A stretch of DNA of 64,000 nt from Bufo bufo (Eukaryota > Chordata > Amphibia > Anura > Bufonidae). This document shows, one piece after another, positions 1 through 11,145 of the stretch (positions are counted from its first letter, which is position 1; each line of letters opens with the position of its first letter). Made by a program: the position numbers and the translations under genes. The notes beneath the pieces were generated by a model. That model had not been told where the DNA came from. It ran no database searches and was given only the letters and a program-made list of their open reading frames with translations. The stretch is taken from NCBI RefSeq assembly GCF_905171765.1, contig NC_053392.1, forward strand, positions 450,838,722 to 450,902,721. Direction: 5' to 3'.

Positions 1-2
1 AC

Positions 3-731
3 ATATCCTTTTCCTCCCAGACTATTACCATCTCATCTGCTTTCAAACAAGTTACCAAGATATATAAAAATTTTGTCAGATCTTGGTGGGAGGTGCAGTC
101 TTTGGAAACGTACATTGGGAATAAAATTGTCCCACGTGGTCTGAGGAATCCCATTACACCAGCAGTCCGACTGAGATCTACGGATTTTCTCAAAAAGTGG
201 GAGAGGGAATCCATAGATTCATCCCTGAGATTAATGAAACTCCTATTGGAGGAGGAAAAGAGTGTTGTGGCATCTCTGGAGAGTGATTTGAAGGAAGCGA
301 TTGAGGCAACCAAAAAATTCAGTAGTCATACTGACTTTAATAAAAAAGAATCGCTCCTTCAAATCTCCGTCGAAAAATATACTGCCCAGTTGAAAGAAAA
401 GAAACACTCCCTCTTTAATAGGGATATTAGAGACTTCAAAGAGGGCAAAATCTTTGACTATAGTATTAAACACTCAGATGCCCTTGAGTTAGATACTGAA
501 GTTTCTTCCTCAGAGGGTGAACCAGACTCAGAAGCTACTGGTGGGAAGCGAACAGGGCCCCAATCTGCCAGAAGACCATATGGTGGTAGAAATAGGGGTC
601 AGGGCAGCAGAAGAGGACGAGGGGGTAGAGGTCAGTACGGCAGGGGGGGTTTTTTAGACGACACCCCGCCGATTTCCCAATACCTACTGAGGAACAGTTG
701 TTTCCCAGACCGCATCTCAATTCTCATCTAG
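3..731 (+). CDS. PLE-1 ORF1 (Gag-like/accessory protein), 5'-partial
   Basis: The frame is open from the window edge (base 3), so the real start codon is upstream. The protein aligns by eye with ORF1 of the intact element at 41664-42596: both have a W-E-x-x-S-L-x-x-Y block followed by an I-x-P-x-G-L motif, then a basic amphipathic region. Residues from about base 535 on are rich in G and R (RGRGGRG-type), suggesting RNA binding. The frame closes at a TAG at 729-731, just past a T TTT TTA heptamer at 650-656. Its function is not established; by position it is likely a nucleic-acid-binding partner of the RT. It could be called a pseudogene, because the downstream ORF2 is broken. Confidence 0.6.
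   Translation: MSFSSQTITISSAFKQVTKIYKNFVRSWWEVQSLETYIGNKIVPRGLRNPITPAVRLRSTDFLKKWERESIDSSLRLMKLLLEEEKSVVASLESDLKEAIEATKKFSSHTDFNKKESLLQISVEKYTAQLKEKKHSLFNRDIRDFKEGKIFDYSIKHSDALELDTEVSSSEGEPDSEATGGKRTGPQSARRPYGGRNRGQGSRRGRGGRGQYGRGGFLDDTPPISQYLLRNSCFPDRISILI
650..656 (+). promoter_or_regulatory. Candidate -1 ribosomal frameshift heptamer T TTT TTA in PLE-1
   Basis: Six T then A, placed in the ORF1 frame exactly as X XXY YYZ (codons GGT, TTT, TTA). The same heptamer in the same phase, followed by GA, occurs in PLE-2 at 42305-42311. In PLE-1 the -1 frame does not join ORF2 directly, so an indel between here and about 740 must be assumed. Inference from the comparison. Confidence 0.45.
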
Positions 732-3076
732 ATCAGCAAGGGATGAGTTACAAGTTATTAACCTGTCCCCTCGCAGTCTCACTACCATGGAGACTCAAGT
801 TTTACAAAAGGGCCTCTCGTTTGTCCCGATGCGTAGATTTGATTGTTTTGGATGGGTGAAGGATTTAAATCTATTTGCGCGCAAACTCAAATGGCGCAAA
901 TTTTTTGTCACCCATGACCGCAGGAAATGCGAGGAATTGGGAATTGAGTTGTCAGATCTGCCAGATGTCCAAATTTTGTCAGATCTGTTTGCTGAAGGAC
1001 AAAGAAATCCAGGTGATGGTCCATTTACCAAGCTCAGATCACCATCAACTAAAATGCCTCCCATTGGTGACTGCACCCCTATTGACACTTTTGTGTCTAT
1101 AGTGTCCAGTAAGCTAAGTCAAATTGATTCGCATGGACTTAGCAGTGACAATTTGAATGAACAAGAAAGAGGGGCTCTTTGGTTGTTGCAGCAGGATAAG
1201 GAGTTGGTGATTAAACCGTCAGATAAGGGCGGGAATATTGTTATTCTTGGGCACGAACAATACCGGAACATGTGTATGAGTGTGCTCAAGGATAAACTTA
1301 CATACGAACAACTCCCATCTGACCCCACTCCAGCCTATAGGATGGAATTGTCCTGCATCTTGAACCAAGCCCTAGAGAAGAAACTCATCGATAAGACTGA
1401 ATTGGCCTTTCTTTTACCTGCACACCCAGTCACTGCGGCCTTCTACTGTCTCCCCAAAGTTCACAAGGGGGATGAACCTTTAAAGGGGAGGCCGATAGTG
1501 TCTGGGAACAACTGTCTTACAGCCAATATCAGCACCTATGTGGACACCATCCTGCGTCCATTTGTCAATAGTTTGCCCTCACATGTTAGGGATACTATGG
1601 ATGTGTTGGGACGTTTGGATGGTGTCCAATGTGACAAGGGTACCTTTTTGGCTAGCTTGGACGTGGAGGCGCTCTACAGCTCGATTCCTCATGAGTTGGG
1701 CTGTGGAGCGATCCTCACGTTCCTTCAGCAGAGAGGGGAACAATACAGGGATCATAATACCTTTGTCATGGAACTGTTGAGTTTCATGCTCAGACATAAC
1801 GTCTTTTTGTTTGATGGCTGCATTTTCCACCAGCTCAGGGGGGTCGCAATGGGCAGTCCCTGTGCCCCGACCTTTGCGAACCTTTACCTGGGCTGGTGGG
1901 AAAGAGAGGTGGTGTTTTGTGAGGACATGGAGCGGTTCACGGATGTGGTCCCCCTCTGGTTCAGATACATCGATGATGTGCTGATCCTGTGGGGGGGGCG
2001 ACAGTGAGCTGTTCCTAGAATTTGTTGCAGCCCTCAATAGGAATACTCTGGGATTGTTCTTCACGTCAGAAATTGATTTGAACACTATTTCCTTCCTGGA
2101 CCTCGCCATTTCACTGTCTGCTGATGGGCATATTAGTACCAACGTTTTTAGAAAGCCCACAGCCACTAATAATCTGTTGAAATGGGAGAGTGGGCACCCT
2201 TTGGCCCTTAAGAGAGGAATTCCGAAGGGCCAATATTTAAGTGTGAGGAGGAATTGTTCCCATCTTAGTGACTTTAGGGTGGCTGCGAAAGATCTTCAGC
2301 AGAGGTTTCAGCGTCGTTGTTATCCTCAGCAGTGTTTAAAGCAGGCCTATCAGCACTCTATGAGCACCAACAGGGATCTGTTGTTGTCTCCCAAAAAGAG
2401 AGACACTGTTGATAACATTGTGAGAATTATCGGGACGTTTGATAGTGCCCATGAGAAGGTGCGCCATGTTCTTGCTGAACACTGGGACATACTTAAATCT
2501 GACCCAGATATTGGGTGTTTGATTCCAGCCAAACCCTCAGTCACATATCGGCGCAGCAGCAATTTGCGGGACATGTTGACGCATAGCTTATACACTAGCC
2601 CCCGACCGCAGTCATGGTTGCGAAACCCACTTACAGGGACATTTCCGTGTGGATCCTGTAAGTTTTGTGGTTTCATTAAAAAGGCCAAAAGCTTCACCAA
2701 CAGCACTGCAGATAAAACGTTCTTCACCAAATCTTTTTATAATTGCAAGTCGGTTGGTGTCGTTTATCTAATGACATGTGTATGCGGCATCAAATACGTT
2801 GGCAAAACTATCAGAGAGCTAAGAAGACGGATCGGGGAACATGTTCGTGACATCACGAATCTCAAGGACACTCCAATTGCACGCCATGTTCTTGATCATC
2901 ACAGAGGGAATACATCGTCGGTCAAGTTTCAAGTGATCGACTCTGTGAAACTGTCATCTAGGGGTGGCGACTGTGATCGCATGCTGTTACAAAAAGAGGT
3001 GAGATGGATTTTTTCTTTGAACACCATTAAACCATCTGGCCTCAATGATGCGATCTCTTTTGTCCCCTTTATATAA
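691..3076 (+). pseudogene. PLE-1 ORF2: reverse transcriptase + GIY-YIG endonuclease, frameshifted
   Basis: The ORF2 frame is open from 691; the first ATG is at 787. RT motifs run in order: KPSDKGG, FYCLPKVHK, GRPIVSG, LDVEALYSSIPH, GVAMGSPCAPTFAN and the catalytic YIDD (W-F-R-Y-I-D-D). Directly after YIDD a run of eight G at 1991-1998 shifts the frame. The reading resumes in a second frame (about 2009-3076) with FLDLAIS, a CX2CX2C cluster (C-G-S-C-K-F-C) and a GIY-YIG nuclease (V-V-Y-L-M-T-C then K-Y-V-G-K-T and R-R-R-I-G-E-H). Penelope RTs prime on nicked DNA and their GIY-YIG domain makes the nick. This copy cannot make the full protein in one frame. Confidence 0.85.
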
Positions 3077-3651
3077 TGACAAGACTGGTTGTTCATTTTT
3101 CAGCATTGTATTGAGTTTAGAGATTCATATTGATCCACTTATGCATATGAGCATATGCGTCTGCTCGTTCACATACATCTCTCCCTTATGATCTTACCCC
3201 ACTGTATATTAATTAAGAGGTTTCCATGCTGCGCTGACTGCATATCAAGCCGCCTTGTAAATTCCCTTATATATAAATGCGGCGCTTCTGCGCTTCCTCT
3301 GAGACCCACTGAGTTCCTCCTTCTGATCAGCCACTGGTTTACCCTGTGCCGAGCCTCCTGGCCGGATTGGCTGTGAGACGGAGGCGTGTCTAGCAGGGCG
3401 GGGCTTCACCCTGTAAATTTCTGCGTTCTGTGGGACGCTTTGCGGCCATTACAGCGCCGATTCATATGCACACTAGCACGCAGCGCCTCAACCTAGAGGC
3501 TGCTAGCTCAGGCAGGACAGTAGTCTGTGATTTATAGCACCGTACCTCACACTAGAGGAATGCGGTGTTAGGCAGGTTATTCCACTGCTGCCTGTCCGTC
3601 CACTACCTCAGTCTAAAGATCATAGCTGAGGCTCTGATTTAAGTTTGGTGC

Positions 3652-3703
3652 ACATAGCTCCTGATGAAATGCATTCCCAATGCATGGAAACGCGTTGAGC
3701 TGT
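3652..3703 (+). ncRNA. Hammerhead ribozyme of PLE-1 terminal region
   Basis: The core CTGATGA is at 3661-3667. Stem II is ATGCATT/AATGCAT around a CC loop, followed by GAAA at 3687-3690. Stem III is the self-complementary ACGCGT, with U17 at 3696 and cleavage predicted after it. Stem I pairs AGCTC (3656-3660) with GAGCT (3697-3701), flanked by ACA/TGT. An A-G mismatch closes stem II. Type I hammerheads with minimal stem III are known in Penelope-like elements. Activity is inferred. Confidence 0.72.
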
Positions 3704-4135
3704 TACCAATTAGGGGTATGTCAGGGCAATCCGTGCTCCGTAATTCCACATTGGAGTGACGGTTTATGCTCTGCCATAGTCCTGCACCTGTGACTATTCT
3801 AGTGCAGTGAGAGTCTGCGCGCTGGCTCTTGCTGTTTGGAGTGTTGTTTGGTGTATTTCTGACACCAGACATCCCCTTGATTTTAGTCCTCACCCTGGGT
3901 CCAACACCTTGTACCCTGTGATGGATTGAGCCCCCCTACATGTTGGTCAGTCTGTGAGACTGTTTTAGTGTTCCAGATGGTGGCGCTGTTTGGAGACATT
4001 AATTCTTTCTCACATACTTAGTTAGTGTCAGTACCTACTGTTACACTGACGGGTGATACCCTTTATTTTAACCGTACATATAATAAAGATAATATTATTA
4101 TTTTGTTTTAGCGCCTATTTCCACATTATTTGTTA

Positions 4136-4648
4136 ATCCTCATTTTACCCATATAGCATAGAACAATATCAGTGAATAAACTGATAAGCAGCATGTAAAT
4201 GAGTCATTTTTGTTTGCATTTTTAATTTATTGTCTTTATATAGTTAGAAAATATTTTTTTATAGTAAAGCGTACAATTCAACAAAGAAATCTAATTCATT
4301 TTAATAGAAAAAAATAAAAACCAAGTAGATTTGTTATATTATCAAATACACATAAAGCACAATGATTTTCAATGTTGTTCAAATTCTAGCAAAATCTATG
4401 CTGTGAACACCCAAGAAGTGTGACTGTATATCCAGCTAAACTAATGACATAAAACCATAGTCTGTTTTGAGTGGTTTTGGTTCTGTGATAAAAAGATATT
4501 TAAGAAAATATGGTAAACATAAAAACAATAAATATGCATAAGGACAACCAATAAATAAAGCCCTAAATTACATTTTTCCAGTTTGTGTCCAGTTTTACAT
4601 CTTTACCAAGTTAATTATTCCAGGACCTTGCAATTGAAAGAAATCTAA
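4136..4648. other. AT-rich stretch, nothing recognised
   Basis: No ORF, terminal inverted repeat or known family was recognised. It separates the end of PLE-1 from the first MITE. Confidence 0.5.
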
Positions 4649-5809
4649 GGCTACATGCACACGACAGTGAAAAAAAACGTCCGTTAAAAACTCACACACT
4701 GTCATGGCCGTTTTGCATCAGTGTGTGCATCCATTTTCTGTCCGTGTGTCAGTTTTTAATGTCCGTTTTGCATGTCCGTTAAATTGAAGAATTTGATTGG
4801 CAGCTAATTCCAGACCCACCCTTCTGAGAACACCCACAGGATGGTAGGCTCCCAGCTACAATAATGTCCCCCATAGTGTAGGATTTTTTTTTGTTGCTGC
4901 CCCCAGCTTTAATAATGCCCCCAGCTAAAATAATTTCCCAGCATTAATAATGCCCCCAATGTAGGGCCCCATCTTAAATAATTTCCTACCATGGTTTAAA
5001 TAACCAAACAAACATGGTTTAAATAAAAAACAAACAAACCTCACCTTATCCACTTACTCGCGCTGCACTTACTCTTCACTGAACAGGACCTGCCGAAGGT
5101 GCGCGATGACGTCACTGCGCGCTTCCACGTGGTTACGTCACCTGGCATATCGCAGGTCCTGCTCAATGAAGAGAGAAGAGACTGCCGCACCACGAGCAAG
5201 TGGATGAGGTGATTTTTTTTTTAACCCCTCCTGGGTAAAGTGTACCCGTTTTTAACGGCCGTTAGATGGGTGCATTCCTGTCAATCGGCCGTTAAAAACT
5301 GTCCCATTGATTTCAATGGAGTGATAAGAATAGTTGTAGAGCAGCACAAAATGTCTGGAATGCACCAGCTGTGGAGGGACAACCAATCCAACGCCGTCCC
5401 ATAGACATAAATGGTTCACAGAAGATATCACAGCAGCATGTCCAGTGTGACTTTTATTGGGGACCAGAGTGCACACACAAATATGACGTTTCGGCTACGC
5501 AGTAGCCTTTCTCAACACTTGCGAAAGGCTACTGCGTAGCCGAAACGTCGTATTTGCGTGTGCACTCTGGTCCCCAATAAAAGTCCCACTGGACATGCTG
5601 CTGTGATATCTTCTGTGAACCATTGATGGGTCCGTCTGACCGTGAAAACTGCCAAAAATAGGACTTGTCCTATATTTGGACGGACGCTATTCACTGGCGG
5701 CCATGTGAATAGCCCCATAGACTTTCATTGGTGCTAAAAACGACCATGTGACGGCCGTTACTTAGACGTCCATCACACGGCCATTATTCACAGTCGTGTG
5801 CATGAGGCC
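4649..5809. repeat. Palindromic MITE (PIF/Harbinger-like), TAA target site
   Basis: The ends are inverted (GGCTACATGCACACGAC at the left, GTCGTGTGCATGAGGCC at the right) and flanked by TAA on both sides (4646-4648, 5810-5812). Three-base TWA duplications fit PIF/Harbinger. The interior is GC-rich with CGTCCGTTAAAAAC-type inverted motifs. A separate palindrome is inserted at 5411-5623. There is no coding capacity. Confidence 0.65.
5411..5623. repeat. ~100-bp-arm palindrome made of Penelope-terminal sequence
   Basis: Two near-perfect arms (5411-5510 and 5523-5623) read ATGGTTCACAGAAGATATC and its complement. Each arm carries GGCTAC-TGC-GTAGCC followed by GAAACGT, which looks like stem II and the GAAAC of a hammerhead. 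The CTGANGA core is degenerate in both arms (CTTGCGA, TTGAGAA). It is probably a relic of an inverted Penelope terminus inside the MITE. Confidence 0.6.
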
Positions 5810-5948
5810 TAACACACAAATTGTGTCAGTTATTCACTGAACTGAAGATAACAGGTTACAGAACATGTAGTATGTGTTATTGTATCATTAAAATACACAT
5901 TAAATGATATGTTTGCAAGTATTAACTCCCTACAGGTAGTGGCAATGA

Positions 5949-6337
5949 TTAAAGGGGTATTTTGGCTTTGCGATATTTATGAGCTATCCCCAGGATATGT
6001 CATCAATATCAGATCGGTGTGGGACCGACTCTAAGCACCCCCACCAGTCAGTTGCTTGAAGAAACCACAGCTCTCAAGCGCTGCATACTCTAGTTTACCT
6101 GCGGCTGTAGTGGTGGTATTGGGTAATTACAGCTTTTCCTCCCATTCACTTGAATGGGATGAAAAAGCTGTAACGACACTGTACTGCCACTACAATGTAC
6201 ACTGAATGAAAGCACTGGAGCACAGTGCTAGTGAAGCGAGGCCCTGCCCCCATGCAGCTGGACACAACCTGTCCTAGTAACATTCTAGAATGGGTTGCTG
6301 GCGGCAAATACATTTTTTTTTTGGACAATCCCTTTAA
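5949..6337. repeat. T2/Kolobok-type MITE (TTAAAGGGG ends)
   Basis: Left end TTAAAGGGG at 5949; right end is the complement (CCCTTTAA) ending at 6337. The TTAA target and TTAAAGGRR termini match the T2-MITE group described in Xenopus. The inverted repeats are imperfect, so the copy is old. Non-coding. Confidence 0.6.
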
Positions 6338-6647
6338 GAAGTAAATTATAATGCATCTTTTGGGTCTTGCAGAGAGTAAGACATGTACTGGTGCTCAGGT
6401 TGTGTGCTGTATTTCAGCTCGGCTTCACTGACCTCAATTGAGTTGAGTTGCAGTACCAGAAACAATCTATGGACAGGTGTGGCATTGTTTCTAGAAGAAG
6501 GCATGCATGTATTTTAACCCTGTACAAGACCTTTAAGGTGTATCTGGCACTGCCTATAGCAACCAGCAATTTTAGCTCTTATTCTAGCCCGATGGTTGTT
6601 ATGGGCAATGGTGTAAATTGATCTTAGATCAATTTTATGTATTAGGG

Positions 6648-6784
6648 CAGGGATGCCCAACCTGCAGGTTTCCAGCTGTTGTAGAACTACAACTCCCAGC
6701 ATGCCCTAATAGCTGTAGTCTGTCCAGGCATGCTGGGAGTCGTAGCTTTGCAACAGCTGGAGGGCCACAGATTGAGCATCTCTG
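6648..6784. repeat. hAT-like MITE with 8-bp target duplication
   Basis: The termini CAGGGATGCCCAACCTG and its complement (TTGAGCATCTCTG) flank a palindromic centre (ACTACAACTCCCAGCATGCC). The flanks TATTAGGG (6640-6647) and CATTAGGG (6785-6792) form an 8-bp duplication with one mismatch, which fits hAT. A related damaged copy lies at 57967-58100. Confidence 0.7.
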
Positions 6785-8473
6785 CATTAGGGTATATGCA
6801 CATGGTACGGATTATTTGCAGATTTTCGTTCAGATAAATTACAGCGTGCCACCCCATGTACATGGAGCATGGGTTTTTGTGTGAAATTGTTTCAGTGCAG
6901 ATTTCACTCTTTGCAAAGTGTAAGATCTGGGGCAAATCACAAGTAACACATGAACGTCTGCGTAGAAAATCTGCATAAACTTCACTGCTGCGTGAATATA
7001 CCCTTATACCTACTGTTGTGTGGCTCACTGCAGTAACTTACCTTTGATAGTACATCCAGGACAGACTAATGGCTGGTGGCTCGGGATCTCGTGGTTTAGT
7101 TCATTCCAAGTTTCATGCTTTACTGTTATGAATTTTCACATAAACATAGTGTCCAAGCAAAATTCAAGGCTACAAATGTATGCAGATTTTAAAAACACTT
7201 TATGTTTATCTACATACAGTATATGAAAAGTTCATGTACATTATGGGGAGATAGTGGCGTTAAAAAGTTGCAAACTACTGTATGTGTTTGAGACTTTTTC
7301 AAAAATTGTTGGATCTCCCACTTTTTACGCCACCCTCGCAACTTTTCAGACAGGGGGCATGACAAGGGTTGGAAGGGGTGTGGTTAGCTGCCCCAACAAA
7401 TTTATTATGCACGGCAGTTTTCTGACGTAAATGAAGTCAGAAATCTACGGCAGCTCTGAGCTGTTGTAGATTTCTTTTTAGACGCACGGACAACAGGAGG
7501 ATGCACCTAATTTATGATGAAGCCTGCGCCTCGTCATAAATTAGGCATATCCTCCGGTAGTGCAGGGGATATCAAGACTGGAACAGAAAGCACCAATCTT
7601 CATAAAAACCTTGTTTATATGACTAACGGTTGTGAGCGGTTACCAAGAAAATAATAATAATAATACATTTAGTGGTTTTATAAGATGTCAAAAAGTACAT
7701 TTTTCAAATTCTTGCAACAATTTGTTAAAGAATGTACACATTATAAATATTTTTTTAAATAAACATACCTGCTGCGTTATTTTTTTGCATTTACAATGTG
7801 CTCAATGTAAACAATGTAAAATTTTCGCTAGACAAAAAAATTGAAACAGCAATGTATTTTTATTTTAAATCTCAACAGCCTTTTGCATGAATAGCTTATC
7901 TAAAAGATTTCATAATAAATGTTACAATTGTTTTATACACAGGCTTAATGTCAACCTACCCCTTTAATAGGTGCTTTTAGGTTGTAAACTGGCATGTTTC
8001 ATATTTGGTAGAATAAGGAAATTACATATAGAACATGTTCACTAAAATGAGATTGGATACATTACTCATACTAATGCATAAAATCCATTATATGTCATCT
8101 ACTTTGCTTAATTATATTCCTTTTAACGTCAGAAGGTAAAGTAAAATAATCTGCTGACAAGTATACTTGGGAGACGGTGGAATCTGTTGTTACTGTGAGA
8201 TATCACATGAAAGCACACAGATTTTGATGTGGTATAGATAAAAGGTGCTGCTGTGATCAGCTGTATCCACCAATCTTGTTTTGAAAATGAAAGGCTATGA
8301 CACCTTTTTAATTGAATTGCATTTATTATGTGTACTTGGTTTTATTTCAATATTATCAACAGTTTGTCTTCTGCAACTATGTTCTCATACACTGCACTGT
8401 TCACTTGCATTCAGAGTGAAATATGTATGACAGGTCATTCTTCACCCTTATCTGTACTTTCTTGAACGATCTT
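6785..8473. other. Non-coding, includes an old dispersed repeat at 7226-7580
   Basis: No gene was recognised. The part at about 7226-7580 (GGGGAGATAGTGGCG through GATATCAAGACTGG) is similar to reverse-oriented sequence at about 31370-31665, so it is an old dispersed repeat. The rest is AT-rich. Confidence 0.45.
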
Positions 8474-8759
8474 TTAAAGGGAACCTGTCACCTCCTAAAA
8501 ACATCCCAAGCTGGCAGCAGTACCTGAGAGTAGCCAGCAGCGTGTTTGTAACTATCATTTTCTTCCTGCAGGTAGTTGAAGCAAAAGCTGTTAAAACGTT
8601 CTTTACTCCCCTGCTGGCGCGCTTCTCTAGTCAGGCTTGAAGTCACCCAGGCACCGGCCTCCTTGCTTCAAGTCACGGTAACCACGCCCCCTTCCCTGCC
8701 CCTTCTCAGGTACTGCTGCTGGCTTGGGATGTTTTTAGGAGGTGATAGGTTCCCTTTAA
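8474..8759. repeat. T2/Kolobok-type MITE with ~40-bp inverted ends
   Basis: TTAAAGGGAACCTGTCACC at the left and its complement ending in CCCTTTAA at the right, followed inward by CTCCTAAAAACATCCCAAGC in both arms. TTAA target. The adjacent MITE starts at its last base. Confidence 0.75.
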
Positions 8760-9049
8760 GGCTACATTCACACGACCGTATGTGTTTTGCGGTCCGCATA
8801 TTGTGGATCCGCAAAAAAAAAGGATGACGTTCCATATGGCATCCGTCTTTTTGCGGATCCATTGTAACAATGCCTACCCTTGTCCGCAAAACGTACACGA
8901 ATAGGACATGTTCTATTTTTCTTTGCGGGGCTACGGTGTGCTGTCCGTGTGCTTTCTTTGCGGACTCATTGAAATGAGTGGGTCTGCATCCTATCCCCAA
9001 AAAAAACATAACGGACACGGAAACAAAATACGTTTGTGTAAATGTAGCC
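8760..9049. repeat. PIF/Harbinger-like MITE, TAA target site
   Basis: Inverted ends GGCTACATTCACACGAC / GTTTGTGTAAATGTAGCC are flanked by TAA (8757-8759 and 9050-9052). The interior has the recurring GCGGATCCGCAAAAA / TTTTTGCGGATCC motif of the family. Confidence 0.72.
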
Positions 9050-9206
9050 TAAGTGGACATCTTGACTACTAAATAAAATAAACTGAAACAGAAACAGTAG
9101 CAGGAAGACAAAAAGTTTGGAATTTTTAATTAAAACGAATTGTAATTATTATCACATAATATATGCAAGTCATTAAGAAAAAAAGACGCAAAGATGCCCA
9201 TAACCT

Positions 9207-9684
9207 TTAAAGGGGTTCTCCAATTTTCCTATATTGATGACCTATCATCAGGATTGGTCATCAATAAAAGATTGGCTGGGGCCTAACTGCCAGCACCCCC
9301 ACCTATCAGCTATATTAAAAAGACATTCACGAACGCTGTGTTCTCTTCACTGTTTACCGGTTCGCTGTTGACACGGCAGCGGCAAGCAGTGTAACTAAAG
9401 CTCCTCCATCCCATTCACTTCACTGGGACATCTCAAGTGAATAGGACGAAGACATTCCACTGAAGTGAATGGGATGGCGGAGCTGTACTTAAACCTGCTC
9501 ACTGATGCGGGGCCGACAGCGAGGAGGTAAACAGTGAAGAGAACACAACGCTCGTACAAGGGTTGCATTCTCTTTATACAGCTGATCAGCAGGGGTGCTG
9601 GCAGTCGGGCCCTCACCGTTCTGATCTTGAAGACCTACCCTGAGGAGAGGTCAACACTATAGGAAAAGCGGAGAACCCCTTTAA
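9207..9684. repeat. T2/Kolobok-type MITE
   Basis: TTAAAGGGGTTCTCC at the left; GGAGAACCCCTTTAA at the right. The interior is palindromic (CATTCACTTC near 9411 against GAAGTGAATG near 9460). It lies close downstream of the cep170 stop codon on the minus strand and may be within the 3' UTR. Confidence 0.7.
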
Positions 9685-9733
9685 TAATAACTTTTTTTGT
9701 CTTTGTTAGTGCAGTAGTAAGTTCAGTGTTGCT

Positions 9734-9885
9734 TTAAGGGATATTCTTGATGCACCAGAATCTGCTTGGACTGTCCACTCAGCTGATCACAGCTTCAGCC
9801 AGTGACTTGTTGAGTATTGCTTGTTTTTTTCACCCCACTCCAACCCTATTTTTAATTAAAATTATACCCTGGAATACCCCTTTAA
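9734..9885. repeat. Short T2-type MITE
   Basis: TTAAGGGATATTC at the left and GGAATACCCCTTTAA at the right; TTAA at both ends. It sits about 80 bp 3' of the cep170 stop codon, so is probably in the 3' UTR. Confidence 0.55.
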
Positions 9886-9961
9886 CAGTTTCATCTACAA
9901 ATGTACAAGTTACATGCTGAAACCGGAATGGTTTCAGTTATGTTTTAACACAAGGAAAACT

Positions 9962-10245
9962 CTATTCATGTAAAGTAGAATCTTCTTTACCATCAGGATT
10001 GAACCTATTTAATGTTACACCAAAATGAGCATTCGCTTCAGAACCATCCATGTCCGAAGAAGTAAATCTAATGTTTTGCCGACTGGTTCTGCTTTCACGT
10101 TGACAATGGCTTGGTAGTAGTGAAATGACGGTGTGTGATGAGTAACTTTCTTTCAGCGCTGACTGTACAGAGGGTAGGGAAGTACTAAATCCTAGGGCAT
10201 TCTGGGCATCCAGTGAGCCATCCGGATCGATCATTGCATTAATTA
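9962..10245 (-). CDS. cep170: CEP170 last coding exon
   Basis: The acceptor TTTCTAG ends at 10246, and the exon opens in the phase left by the exon at 26304-26355 (G|TA, V). The translation begins INAMIDPDGSLDA, which matches the CEP170 C-terminus (INAMIDPDGTLEA in mammals as I recall), and ends NRFNPDGKEDSTLHE before a TAG at 9964-9962. The middle (L-P-S-V-Q-S, then Ser-rich) is divergent, as expected for the variable tail. CEP170 is a centrosomal protein of subdistal appendages and spindle microtubules; its C-terminal part binds microtubules and the centriole. The paralogue CEP170B is less likely, because its tail reads differently from memory. No polyadenylation signal could be assigned. 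Confidence 0.9.
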
Positions 10246-10625
10246 CTAGAAAAGAAAAGAAAAAAAGAATTATACAGTGTTTCTTGAATTTGCACACATC
10301 GCACTGAAAGATGAATTTCATTCGAGAAGCTGTAATAACAACAAATCAAGCAATTTAAAGGGGTTTTCAAAGTTTTGTTTTTCTAGCTGCAGTGGTGATG
10401 TTCTAGATATGCAGTAGCGATCCTGACCACCATGCAAACAACGCAATTGCATGGGGCCCCTGCGACAGGCGAGTCAGACAGTGCCAGTTGACGGCAGGGC
10501 ACGGAAGTTTATAGTTCCTGTCCCCACTTTTCAGTCTCAGCCTCCAGGCCACGTCATCGTGCCTGCATCACAGACAATTCAGGCCCGGAGGATAGGTACA
10601 TTTTATTTATTTATTATTTCTTGGC

Positions 10626-11145
10626 CGGCACTACTGGGGAACATTGTACTAATGAAGGGGTCCCTACTGGGGGCATTGGTACACTGCTAGGGAAGAGGGA
10701 CATCATACTAATGCAGGAGGGCACTACTGGGGGCATTGGGGCACTGCTGGAAGACATTATAATAATGCAGGGGGCCATTATACTGATGCAAAGGTCACTA
10801 CTGGGGACATTTGGGCACTGCTGGGAGACATTAAACTAATGCAGGGGGCACTACTGGGGACATTATACTAACGCAGGGGTCACTACTGGGGGCATTTGGG
10901 CACTGGTGGGGGACATACTAGTGCAGAGGGGCACTACTGGGGACAATTATACTAAAGCAGGGGCACTATTGGGGCATTATAATGATGCAGGGGGCACTGA
11001 TGGGGGACATACTAATGCACGGTACACTGCTGGGGACATTAAAATAATTCAGGGGGCACTGTTCTGAGACATTTTACAGGGGGAATTGCTGGTATATTAT
11101 AATAATACAGGGGGGAATGCTGGGGGACACAAAACACTATTGGGG
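10626..11145. repeat. Degenerate minisatellite, GGGGGCACTACTGGGG units
   Basis: At least ten imperfect copies of a unit built from CACTACTGGGGGCATT and ATACTAATGCAGGGG, spaced about 35-60 bp. No protein is supported. Confidence 0.75.

Larger units (their letters stand above)
1..4135 (+). mobile_element. PLE-1: decayed Penelope-like retroelement, 5' end outside the window
   Basis: The stretch holds ORF1, then a reverse transcriptase with a C-terminal GIY-YIG endonuclease, then a ~1-kb non-coding terminal region with a hammerhead ribozyme. That order is diagnostic of Penelope-like elements (Neptune/Poseidon type of vertebrates). The 5' part lies before base 1. The right edge is estimated from the end of an AATAAA-containing AT-rich tail near 4130. 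The copy is old: the coding region has at least two reading-frame shifts. It lies 3' of the cep170 stop codon. Confidence 0.88.

Noticed and set aside
5252..5718. Minus-strand frames of 68-74 codons
   Set aside because: They run through a MITE and the palindrome inside it.
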